A DNA stretch of 56,452 nucleotides from an uncultured Bacteroidales bacterium (GTDB lineage: Bacteria; Bacteroidota; Bacteroidia; Bacteroidales; P3), in contig ONJQ01000017.1 of NCBI GenBank assembly GCA_900318175.1, positions 1 to 56,452 on the forward strand, read 5' to 3'. Below the pieces are notes generated by a model. It was not told where the DNA came from. It saw only the letters and a list, made by a program, of their open reading frames with translations, and searched no databases. This document shows, piece after piece, positions 1 to 7,027 of the stretch (position 1 is its first letter; the number at the start of each line of letters is the position of its first letter). The translations under genes were made by a program, and so were the position numbers.

Positions 1-42
1 GCAAAGTTGCAGGAGGCATACGAGATGGGTAGGAATGCCTAA
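1..42 (+). CDS. 3' end of an unidentified gene (partial)
   Basis: The first 14 codons read AKLQEAYEMGRNA followed by TAA. The gene starts outside the window, so only the C-terminus is visible. The composition (charged, helical) fits a real protein end, but 13 residues cannot identify a family. The call rests on the reading frame being open from base 1 and closing just before a new ATG at 52. Confidence 0.4.
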   Translation, partial: AKLQEAYEMGRNA

Positions 43-51
43 AAACAGAAT

Positions 52-129
52 ATGTATAGTCTGAAATACAAAGTGACCACGAGCACCTGCGTCAGCGATG
101 GAAGGCTGAAACTTTATTCTGCCCTCTAG
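52..129 (+). pseudogene. Short gene remnant, possibly 5' end of an acyl-ACP thioesterase-like gene
   Basis: An ATG-started frame gives MYSLKYKVTTSTCVSDGRL and continues to a TAG at 127-129. The next codons in frame (ATG ATG AAG ATG) continue to read as protein for about 18 residues before another stop. The N-terminal pattern recalls hotdog-fold acyl-ACP thioesterases, and the TAG could stand for a lost CAG (Gln). That resemblance is from memory and weak. With stops in all frames soon after, I read this as the decayed start of a gene. Confidence 0.25.
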
Positions 130-349
130 ATGATGAAGATGGTGTTTGTTTCGAGCAGATTGGCCGCATCGCTGGCGAAGGCATAGCAGGCTAAGGCGAG
201 ACAGGGATGGGGACAAGATGCCGAAAGTAATGCTAATATGGCATAAAGAGACCTGAATAAGCGGGAAAGAATATACACATCTGTCTAATGACCGATTTGG
301 GTTGAATGAGTAGGGCACAATAATCATTGCGATGTTGCGTTATCGAAGT

Positions 350-958
350 ATGAATATAAAAGAGTTATTTCAAGAAGCCCAGCGGGCCGAAACCCCGACC
401 CAGGCAATAGGCATATACGAGAAGATAATACAGCAGGACCCACAGAACTCGGAGGCATACAATAACATAGGCGAGCTCTACGGCAACATGGGACAACCGG
501 GGCGAGCATTGCCCTATTTTGTCAAAGCCACTGAGCTGAATCCAATGAAGGGGGTGTATTATAGCAATCTGGCACTGGTGCTGCATTGTCAAGGACATGT
601 GGAAGAGGCAATATCCAACTATTCCAAATCCATCGCTTTGCAGCCCAGCTGGTCAGCCTATAACAACCGCGCCACGCTTTACAACTACCGCAAAGAATAC
701 GACAATGCCATTGCAGACTGCACAGCCGCCCTCAAGCTGAATGGTCAAAACGGCGAGGTTTGCACCAAAGCCCACCTCTATGCCACACGCGCCGATGCCT
801 ATATGGGCAAAGGCGACTACAAAAAAGCACTGCAGGACCTCAATACCGGTATGGCGTTGAACCCCTCGGACGACATCATAGGCTTCTACGACAAGGGTAT
901 TCTGCGTTGCAATTTGAAACTGGGCATCAGCCCCTGCGAAGGCAAAGGCTGCAAATAA
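350..958 (+). CDS. TPR-repeat protein
   Basis: A 202-residue cytoplasmic protein made almost wholly of tetratricopeptide repeats, helical pairs that mediate protein-protein contacts. Repeats are visible from about residue 30 (DPQNSEAYNNIGELYGNMG) to the C-terminus (GDYKKALQDLNTGMALNPSD). There is no signal peptide or membrane segment. The start at 350 (MNIKELF) is preferred over an ATG at 332, which only adds the unrelated MLRYRS. No neighbour points to a partner: it sits alone between gene remnants on the left and hairpin repeats on the right. The last residues carry a Cys pair (CEGKGCK). Family membership is secure, function unknown. Confidence 0.8.
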   Translation: MNIKELFQEAQRAETPTQAIGIYEKIIQQDPQNSEAYNNIGELYGNMGQPGRALPYFVKATELNPMKGVYYSNLALVLHCQGHVEEAISNYSKSIALQPSWSAYNNRATLYNYRKEYDNAIADCTAALKLNGQNGEVCTKAHLYATRADAYMGKGDYKKALQDLNTGMALNPSDDIIGFYDKGILRCNLKLGISPCEGKGCK

Positions 959-1012
959 CAATCGCTCTAATATATAGTATGACTGTTTTTCCAAAAAATC
1001 TTTCTCATTGTC

Positions 1013-1105
1013 GCGTCCTTTCGGGACGCTGATGGATAGATTCTTCTGTCACCGCACAGCGCTACGCTTGTACGGTGTTATTGATATTCAGCCTCTTCGA
1101 GGCTG
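1013..1105. repeat. Cluster of three REP-like palindromes
   Basis: Three hairpins follow each other within 93 bases: GCGTCC/GGACGC (1013-1029, loop TTTCG), an imperfect ACCG...CGGT stem (1051-1076) and CAGCCTC/GAGGCTG (1089-1105, loop TTC). No U-run follows, so they do not look like a normal terminator. Spaced TTCG-loop palindromes of this kind occur as dispersed intergenic repeats in Bacteroidota. They lie between the TPR gene and a gene remnant. Confidence 0.55.
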
Positions 1106-1145
1106 TCAGAAATCAGTCTTAATTAATACTAAAGCCATTTAATAA

Positions 1146-1319
1146 ACAATCGGCCAAGTCATCCATTGGTTGGAATTGGCAGGGCTCTCTCACCACCGCC
1201 ACGACAACCTTTATGCAGTGCGTTGGGCCAATCGCCACGCCGCCAGACATTTCTACAAAGACTTAGTCAATCTCTTTTATTCTGAAACAAAAACACCTAA
1301 TACTTTCACCGTGACTTAG
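1146..1319 (+). pseudogene. 57-codon C-terminal remnant of an unknown protein, perhaps a transposase
   Basis: One frame is open from just after a TAA at 1143 to a TAG at 1317-1319 and reads like real protein, including the segments QVIHWLELAGLSHH and RWANRHAARHFYKDLV. There is no start codon, so this looks like the tail of a gene whose front is lost. The Arg/His-rich helical end is compatible with a transposase C-terminus, and the REP-like hairpins just upstream fit a mobile-element scar, but no catalytic motif is left to prove it. From 1320 to the gcvP promoter I see only the tandem repeat at 1384-1438. Confidence 0.3.
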
Positions 1320-1383
1320 ATGTGTCTTCCTTTCTACATCAATACTTTATCAATATTCCAACCGTAGAATAACGCTTCTAAAG

Positions 1384-1438
1384 CGTCGAAATACCGTTGA
1401 AATATCGTCGAAATATCGTTGAACTAGAGTTGATATAA
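1384..1438. repeat. 11-bp tandem repeat, four to five units, upstream of gcvP
   Basis: Units CGTCGAAATAC, CGTTGAAATAT, CGTCGAAATAT and CGTTGAACTAG lie head to tail (1384-1427), with a worn fifth unit AGTTGATATAA to 1438. The unit length equals about one turn of DNA, so each copy presents the same face. The block ends about 65 bases before the -33 element of the gcvP promoter. A regulator-binding array is possible but unproven. Confidence 0.6.
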
Positions 1439-1502
1439 GGATGGATTATCCGTGGTGGTAGGAGGGTGGGGTGGGAAAGTTTGAGAGCTAAAAGCAACTT
1501 TT

Positions 1503-1534
1503 TTTGTATATGTCGCGTAAAAGTCGTATTTTTG
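1503..1534 (+). promoter_or_regulatory. Bacteroidota-type promoter for gcvP
   Basis: A -33-like TTTG (1503-1506) and a -7 element TATTTTTG (1527-1534) are spaced by 20 bases, matching the TTTG-N(17-23)-TAnnTTTG pattern of the primary sigma factor in Bacteroides. The gcvP start is 47 bases downstream. Confidence 0.65.
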
Positions 1535-1581
1535 TAGGCTGAATTATAAGATAAATTAATTAATAATTATAAAATAACAAT

Positions 1582-4434
1582 ATGATTAGCAACAATTTCG
1601 CCCCGAGACACAACGGTGTCTCCAATCCTGCTGACGAACAGAAGATGCTGAAAGAAATCGGTGTCGGTTCGATGGAAGAACTTATCGACAAGGCTGTACC
1701 CGCTGCCATCCGTCTGAAAGAACCCATGCCTATTGCCGATGGCATTAATGAGTACGAGTTCTTGAATCGCTGCCGCTCGCTGGCTCAGAAGAACAAATTG
1801 TACAAGACCTATATCGGTATGGGCTACTATGGCACCATCACCCCGTCGGTAATCCAGCGCAATGTGTTTGAGAACGCCGGTTGGTACACCGCATACACTC
1901 CTTATCAGACTGAAATCAGCCAGGGCCGTCTGGAGGCTTTGATGACTTATCAGACCATGGTGGCCGACATGACCCACATGCCCATGGCCAACGCCAGCTT
2001 GCTGGACGAGGCCACGGCCGGTGGCGAGTGCATGTTGATGTTCTTCGCCAGCCGCAGCCGCCAGGCTCAGAAGGATGGCGTGAACAAGATTTTCGTCGAC
2101 AACGGCATCCTGCCGCAGACCCTCGACGTGATGCGCACCAATGCCGCTCCCCGCAACATCGAGATTGTGACCGGCGAGGTGAAGGACTTCGATTTCGACG
2201 CTTCCAAATACTTTGCCGTCATGGTTCAGAACCCCAACCAGTTTGGCGAGGTGACGGACTACACGGAGTTTATTGCCAAGTGCCACGAGAAGGGTATCTT
2301 TGTCGGTATGGCTACCGACCTGATGGCTCTGGCCATGGTGAAGACTCCCGGCGAGATGGGTGCCGACTGCGCTTTCGGCAGCAGCCAGCGTTTCGGCCTG
2401 TCCATGGGCTTCGGCGGTCCTCATGCCGGTTTCTTCGCCATCACTGAGGCCTTCAAGCGTTCGTTCCCCGGCCGTATCATCGGTTGGAGCGTAGACGTGA
2501 AGGGCAACCCCGCCCTGCGTATGGCTCTGGGTATGCGCGAGCAGCACATCAAGCGCGACAAGGCCACTTCGAACATCTGCACCGCCTCGGCTCTGCAGGC
2601 CATCATGAGCGGTTTCTACGCCCTGTGGCATGGTCCTGAGGGCATCCGCAACATCGCCGGCAACATCCACAGCATCGCCACTGTGCTGGCTAAGGAGCTG
2701 GAGAAATACGGCTACAAGCAGCACAACCGCGCCTTCTTCGACACCCTTGCACTGCAATGCCCAGTGAAGACCGATGTCGTCAAGAAGGTGGCACTCGAAC
2801 ATCAGATCAACTTCCGCTATATCTGCGAGGAGTGCATCGGCATCAGCATCGACGAGACCACCAGCCGCGACGATGTGAACGAGATCATCACCGTGCTGGC
2901 CACCGCTGCCGGCAAGAAGCCCGAACTGCTGCAATGCAGTGGCAGCTGCTGCACCAGCATCGTCTCGCTGCCGGAGAACTTGATGCGTACCACTCCTTAT
3001 CTGACCCATAGCATCTTCTCCAAGTATCACAGCGAGACCGAGATGATGCGCTACATGAAGAAACTGGAGGTGAAGGACCTGAGTTTGAACCGCGCCATGA
3101 TTCCGCTGGGCAGCTGCACCATGAAACTGAACGCCGCCGCCGAGATGCTGCCCCTGAGCTGGAGCAAATTCGGTGGCATTCACCCCTTTGCCCCCGCCGA
3201 CCAGACCGAGGGTTGGACAGAGCTCATCAACGACATGGAGGATATGCTGGCCATCGTCACTGGCTTTGCCGGTGTGTCGCTGCAGCCCAACTCCGGTGCA
3301 GCCGGCGAGTACAGCGGCCTCACGGTCATCCGCAACTACCATATCGACCAGGGGCAGGCCAACCGCAATGTGTGCTTGATTCCCGCCAGTGCCCACGGCA
3401 CCAATCCCGCCAGTGCCGCCAAGGCCGGCATGACGGTGGTGGTGGTGAAGTGCAACGACCGCGGCGATGTGGACATCGACGACCTAAAGGCCAAGGTAGA
3501 GCAGTACAAGGACAATCTGGCTTGCATCATGATTACCTATCCCTCCACGCACGGTGCTTTCGAAGAGGGCATCCTTGAGATTGTGGACATCATCCATGGT
3601 GCCGGCGGCCTCGTCTATATGGACGGTGCCAACATGAACGCCCAGATCGGCCTGACCAGCCCCGGACGCATGGGTGCCGATGTGTGCCACCTCAACCTCC
3701 ACAAGTCCTTCGCAGGTCCTCACGGCGGCGGCGGTGCCGGTGTCGGCCCCATTGCTGTCAGCGCCAAACTGCTCGACTTCCTGCCCAAGCACAGCCAGGT
3801 GGAAGTGGGCGGCAAGAAGGGCAACGCCATGGCCGGCGCTCCTTACGGCAACGCCCTGCTGTTCCCCATCAGCTACGGCTACCTGCTCATGCTGGGCGGC
3901 AAGGGCTTGACCGAGGCCACCAAGCACGCCATCCTCAACGCCAACTACCTGCGCGCCCGTCTGCAGAAGTACTACAAGATTCTCTACACCAACAAGAACG
4001 GCATGTGCGGACACGAGATGATTGTCGACTTCAGCGAGTTCAGCCTGAAGGTGAGCGTGGGCGACATTGCCCGTCGTCTGGACGACTACGGTTTCCATGC
4101 TCCCACTGTGGCATTCCCCGTCCACAACACCCTCATGGTGGAGCCCACCGAGAGCGAACCCCTCAGCGAACTCGACCGTTTCTGCGACGCCCTCATCGCC
4201 ATCCGTCAGGAGATTGACGACGTGATGACCGGCAAGTACGACGAGAAGAACAACCCCATCGCCAACGCACCGCACACCATGCAGGTGGTCTGCGCCGACG
4301 AGTGGAACTACCCCTACAGCCGCCAGACAGCAGCCTTCCCGCTGCCTCACGGCGACAAGTATTGGCCGACCATCAGCAAGATCGACGACGCCTACGGCGA
4401 CCGCAACCTCCAGCCCGTCTGGCCCGCCGAGTAA
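1582..4434 (+). CDS. gcvP: Glycine dehydrogenase (decarboxylating), P protein
   Basis: The PLP-dependent P protein of the glycine cleavage system decarboxylates glycine and passes the aminomethyl group to the lipoyl arm of the H protein. At 950 residues it is the single-chain form that fuses both halves of the alpha2beta2 type. The N-terminal half has YTAYTPYQTEISQGRLEAL and the C-terminal half has the PLP lysine, Lys708, in HLNLHKSFAGPHGGGG. The start MISNNFAPRHNG matches the family N-terminus and sits behind a good promoter. The gene is monocistronic, closed by a terminator at 4455-4491. The partner gcvH is in this window at 46003; gcvT and lpd are not. Function is certain from motif and length. 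Confidence 0.97.
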   Translation: MISNNFAPRHNGVSNPADEQKMLKEIGVGSMEELIDKAVPAAIRLKEPMPIADGINEYEFLNRCRSLAQKNKLYKTYIGMGYYGTITPSVIQRNVFENAGWYTAYTPYQTEISQGRLEALMTYQTMVADMTHMPMANASLLDEATAGGECMLMFFASRSRQAQKDGVNKIFVDNGILPQTLDVMRTNAAPRNIEIVTGEVKDFDFDASKYFAVMVQNPNQFGEVTDYTEFIAKCHEKGIFVGMATDLMALAMVKTPGEMGADCAFGSSQRFGLSMGFGGPHAGFFAITEAFKRSFPGRIIGWSVDVKGNPALRMALGMREQHIKRDKATSNICTASALQAIMSGFYALWHGPEGIRNIAGNIHSIATVLAKELEKYGYKQHNRAFFDTLALQCPVKTDVVKKVALEHQINFRYICEECIGISIDETTSRDDVNEIITVLATAAGKKPELLQCSGSCCTSIVSLPENLMRTTPYLTHSIFSKYHSETEMMRYMKKLEVKDLSLNRAMIPLGSCTMKLNAAAEMLPLSWSKFGGIHPFAPADQTEGWTELINDMEDMLAIVTGFAGVSLQPNSGAAGEYSGLTVIRNYHIDQGQANRNVCLIPASAHGTNPASAAKAGMTVVVVKCNDRGDVDIDDLKAKVEQYKDNLACIMITYPSTHGAFEEGILEIVDIIHGAGGLVYMDGANMNAQIGLTSPGRMGADVCHLNLHKSFAGPHGGGGAGVGPIAVSAKLLDFLPKHSQVEVGGKKGNAMAGAPYGNALLFPISYGYLLMLGGKGLTEATKHAILNANYLRARLQKYYKILYTNKNGMCGHEMIVDFSEFSLKVSVGDIARRLDDYGFHAPTVAFPVHNTLMVEPTESEPLSELDRFCDALIAIRQEIDDVMTGKYDEKNNPIANAPHTMQVVCADEWNYPYSRQTAAFPLPHGDKYWPTISKIDDAYGDRNLQPVWPAE

Positions 4435-4454
4435 TAGAATGTACATTTAATGCG

Positions 4455-4491
4455 CAAAAGGGTATCCGTTTGGGTACCCTTTTGTGTTTTT
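4455..4491 (+). terminator. Rho-independent terminator of gcvP
   Basis: The stem CAAAAGGGTA (4455-4464) pairs with TACCCTTTTG (4475-4484) around a 10-base loop and is followed by a T-rich tract. Confidence 0.85.
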
Positions 4492-4585
4492 ATTCAATAT
4501 GGTTTCAAAAAAAAACATATCCCATGTTGTGATTTGAATTTTCATTGCGTCTAATGGGGCGTAATAAATAATACAAAGTTACTAT

Positions 4586-5059
4586 ATGGAAGTCGACGAA
4601 AGGTCATTCAAGGAACTCATACATCGCCACCGCGATATGATTTGGAGTATCTGTAAGAGCTTCAGATTAAGTGCGGCATGGACCACAGAAGATGCTTTCC
4701 ATGAAGTGCTCTGTGACCTATGGCGCGGGTTTGCGAGTTTCGACAGACGCAGTTCGGAACGCACTTGGATTTATCGAGTGGCTACTAATACTATGATTTC
4801 CCTGACGAGAAAGGCAAGTAATAAGCCGACTGTTCAGCCAGACAGCAATCAAGAGCCGTCATATAATGACGAGGACTATCGCGACCTGGTAGAATTAATA
4901 AATGCAACAACCGAACCCGACCGTACAATCATAAAAGCACGCCTGCAGGGGTTCAGCTATGCCGAGATAGCCAATATCACAGGTCTGACCATTGGTGCTG
5001 TGAGTATGAGACTTTCACGCGCCTTGCGCAAATTACGGAAACAATATAATCAGAAATAA
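4586..5059 (+). CDS. ECF-type RNA polymerase sigma factor
   Basis: A 157-residue group 4 sigma factor that redirects RNA polymerase to a small regulon. Region 2 spans about residues 8-75 (FKELIHRHRDMIWSICKSF; ERTWIYRVATN) and region 4 about 100-155, with the helix-turn-helix GFSYAEIANITGLTIGAVSMRL. Regions 1 and 3 are absent, as expected for the ECF class. It heads a four-gene operon: one base separates its stop from the next ATG, and the following two genes overlap by 4 bases each. That arrangement is typical of a sigma factor co-made with its anti-sigma factor. No TonB-dependent receptor or SusC/D pair follows, so it is not the usual carbohydrate-uptake (FecI-type) switch. Signal and targets are unknown. 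Confidence 0.92.
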   Translation: MEVDERSFKELIHRHRDMIWSICKSFRLSAAWTTEDAFHEVLCDLWRGFASFDRRSSERTWIYRVATNTMISLTRKASNKPTVQPDSNQEPSYNDEDYRDLVELINATTEPDRTIIKARLQGFSYAEIANITGLTIGAVSMRLSRALRKLRKQYNQK

Positions 5060-5060
5060 C

Positions 5061-5396
5061 ATGCGAGATTTTAAGCAACAAATGAAAGCGTACAGCGACG
5101 AATTGAAAAACTCCCGATACCCGCACAGCGATGCGGAACTGGACAAAGAGATTCGTAGTGTTTTATGGAATATCACACCAGCCGAGAATATAAAAACCCC
5201 TTCAAAACGCCTATTGTGGCCTGCCGCTGCCGCTATTGCTGCCGCCATCATCATCCCAGCGGCAATCTTTATGAAGAGTGGTACTACAAGTGAAATAGCA
5301 TCAATAGATATTGACGGAGAGCATATCTATTTTGCTTGCAACAACGGCTGCACCCCAGAAGGTACACTTCAAAACTTTAAATCCATTATACGATGA
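5061..5396 (+). CDS. Probable membrane-bound anti-sigma factor with periplasmic Cys pair
   Basis: A 111-residue single-pass membrane protein. Residues 1-50 are charged and probably cytoplasmic (MRDFKQQMKAYSDELKN...), 51-71 form an Ala/Ile-rich membrane helix, and the short C-terminal tail would lie in the periplasm. That tail has a CNNGC pair (Cys93, Cys97) followed by a helix (TPEGTLQNFKSII). Short tails ending in C-N-N-x-C are common on small proteins encoded after ECF sigma factors in Bacteroidales. The position one base after the sigma gene and the topology suggest an anti-sigma factor. No ZAS zinc motif (HxxxCxxC) is present, so sigma binding is inferred from context only. It shares ATGA with the next gene. 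Confidence 0.65.
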   Translation: MRDFKQQMKAYSDELKNSRYPHSDAELDKEIRSVLWNITPAENIKTPSKRLLWPAAAAIAAAIIIPAAIFMKSGTTSEIASIDIDGEHIYFACNNGCTPEGTLQNFKSIIR

Positions 5397-6109
5397 AACG
5401 AATAATTTACCCATTGATATTGTTATTGTTGGCTGCATGCCAGCACGATGACGTGTTACCTGAAGCCACCTCCGCAGCCAAGGAGGTCTACCTGCAATAT
5501 GCCGACCGCAAGGACTTGACGGTTGCCCTCATCGGCAATTACCAAGGCTACAATGCCGTGATGTTACAGGCACAAACCAAAGAGGATTGGCTGCAACTCT
5601 GCGAAGAGTTTGGAGTGAGAAACAATATAGATGCCGAAGCATTGGACACATCAAGAGTGTCGGGTCTCACAATAGCCAGCGTCAATACAGCAAATTACAA
5701 CAGCTTGGAGGATTTTGAGTCGCACTCCGACAGCTGCATTCAAGAAGCGGTGTCTCATATTTCAAACAGCATTATTAGAGAAGCGGTTACTCACGTCTTC
5801 GACAGTCTGGCTGGGCTGAATCCAACTCCAAGCAGCCGTCCCATTACCATACGCATGGACACTTGCTATCATGTCACTAAACATCTTCATTATGACCATG
5901 GTGTATTGGTTGACTCAGCTGACATTCCTGACACAGCCATCCCTGCTTGGAACAAAAGGCTGATGAACACCACCATCGACAATGGTCATAGCGGCTACAT
6001 CATACACGACGACAGCGACGCACTCACGCTCTGGCTCTTCTTCTACACAACCCCTGCCGAGAAAGAACAGATACTTAATCATGTCATACCAATAAACACA
6101 CAACAATGA
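5393..6109 (+). CDS. Hypothetical lipoprotein in the ECF operon
   Basis: A 238-residue exported lipoprotein with a short hydrophobic leader and lipobox LLLAAC, so lipidation is predicted at Cys16. The mature part is Asp/Ser/Thr-rich without repeats. I do not recognise a family. A central segment (about residues 105-145) looks helical, and the region near DTCYHVTKHLHYDHG is rich in His and Asp, but this does not match a metal-site signature I can name. It overlaps its neighbours by 4 bases on both sides and is therefore translationally coupled to the probable anti-sigma factor. It is likely an envelope component made in response to the sigma factor, or part of sensing. Confidence 0.7.
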   Translation: MKRIIYPLILLLLAACQHDDVLPEATSAAKEVYLQYADRKDLTVALIGNYQGYNAVMLQAQTKEDWLQLCEEFGVRNNIDAEALDTSRVSGLTIASVNTANYNSLEDFESHSDSCIQEAVSHISNSIIREAVTHVFDSLAGLNPTPSSRPITIRMDTCYHVTKHLHYDHGVLVDSADIPDTAIPAWNKRLMNTTIDNGHSGYIIHDDSDALTLWLFFYTTPAEKEQILNHVIPINTQQ

Positions 6110-6951
6110 AAAAAATTGCATTCATCACAATGGCGGCCTTCTTGCTCTTCGCTGCCTGTAAAAAAGAGCCCATCAACGAACCTCAGCCCCAAACCGACAC
6201 TGCACCAACCGTCTCATTGGCTGGAACCTCATGGGAGGGAAGCTATGACGACAACTATCGAGGCTATCCCGCTACCCTCATGTGGAGTATCGACTTCCTT
6301 ACCGACAGCACCGGCACACTTCATTTAGATATTGTCATCGCCGCCAGTCCACAGCCATCCTTTGATGACAATTTCACCTATACCTTCGATGGAAGAGAAA
6401 TATGTACCTACGGTAGTGAAAACATGGGTGACTCTTCCCTGTTTACTTACGACTCCACCACACACACCATCTCAACGAATATGTTTGTAGGCGACGGCAA
6501 TGTAACCCTTGGTGGCTATACAGTTCTATACCCTGAAGGTCAGGAGCAATATGTCTTTCCTGTCAGAACATCATGGGAAGCAGAACAGCAACTGACGGTA
6601 AGCGACACACTGATGCCTGTGGATTGGGGGTTAGACTTCTGGGAGTATGGTTGGGGTGGTCAGATTAACTATTGTGCGGGACAAACCTGTTCCGGCACCT
6701 CTTTCCTCTGGCAATACGACAGCATGACACACTCCGGATCCGTCCGTATCAACGGCACACGGCACCCCTTCACCTACGACCCCATTGCCGACCTCCTCAC
6801 GCTCGACTACAACACGCGCCTACACGGCACCTCAGTCAACATCGGCGGCACACTGCAATTCCGTCGCAAAGACACCATGAAGAAAACCAATAGAAGTCCC
6901 CTCAACGACCCAATAGCCCCAACACTCCAAACCTCATTCCATCTTCTTTAG
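6106..6951 (+). CDS. Hypothetical lipoprotein, last gene of the ECF operon
   Basis: A 281-residue lipoprotein: leader MKKIAFITMAAFLLFAAC with Cys18 as the lipidated residue, then a Pro/Gln/Thr linker (KKEPINEPQPQTDTAPT) and a beta-rich domain. The segment starting LAGTSWEGSY followed by alternating Gly/Asp/aromatic stretches resembles lipocalin-like or other small beta-barrel lipoproteins in which an opening xLxGTxW motif is frequent. Two Cys (YCAGQTCSG) near residue 190 could form a disulfide. Coupled by ATGA to the gene before it and closed by a strong terminator. No enzyme motif seen. Confidence 0.7.
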   Translation: MKKIAFITMAAFLLFAACKKEPINEPQPQTDTAPTVSLAGTSWEGSYDDNYRGYPATLMWSIDFLTDSTGTLHLDIVIAASPQPSFDDNFTYTFDGREICTYGSENMGDSSLFTYDSTTHTISTNMFVGDGNVTLGGYTVLYPEGQEQYVFPVRTSWEAEQQLTVSDTLMPVDWGLDFWEYGWGGQINYCAGQTCSGTSFLWQYDSMTHSGSVRINGTRHPFTYDPIADLLTLDYNTRLHGTSVNIGGTLQFRRKDTMKKTNRSPLNDPIAPTLQTSFHLL

Positions 6952-6970
6952 CACAAAACCTGCGAAATAC

Positions 6971-7001
6971 AAAAAGGCTTGCCTTTGAGGCAAGCCTTTT
7001 T
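6971..7001. terminator. Bidirectional terminator between the ECF operon and clpC
   Basis: A perfect 13-bp stem AAAAAGGCTTGCC / GGCAAGCCTTTTT with a 5-base loop lies between convergent genes. It has A-tract and T-tract on opposite sides and can stop transcription from both directions. Confidence 0.92.
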
Positions 7002-7027
7002 AATGTGATTATTCCATGTCAGCCTCA

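Noticed and set aside
1384-1438. CRISPR array
   Set aside because: Units are 11 bases without spacers, and no cas gene is present anywhere in the window.
1321-1582. Glycine riboswitch before gcvP
   Set aside because: I could not find the paired aptamer stems or conserved core; the promoter leaves a leader too short (about 45 bases).
1567-3396. A 609-codon open frame on the minus strand opposite gcvP, and similar long frames opposite gyrA, priA and tamL
   Set aside because: They lie entirely opposite confident genes, have His/Val/Gly-heavy composition typical of reverse-strand shadows, and show no motif.
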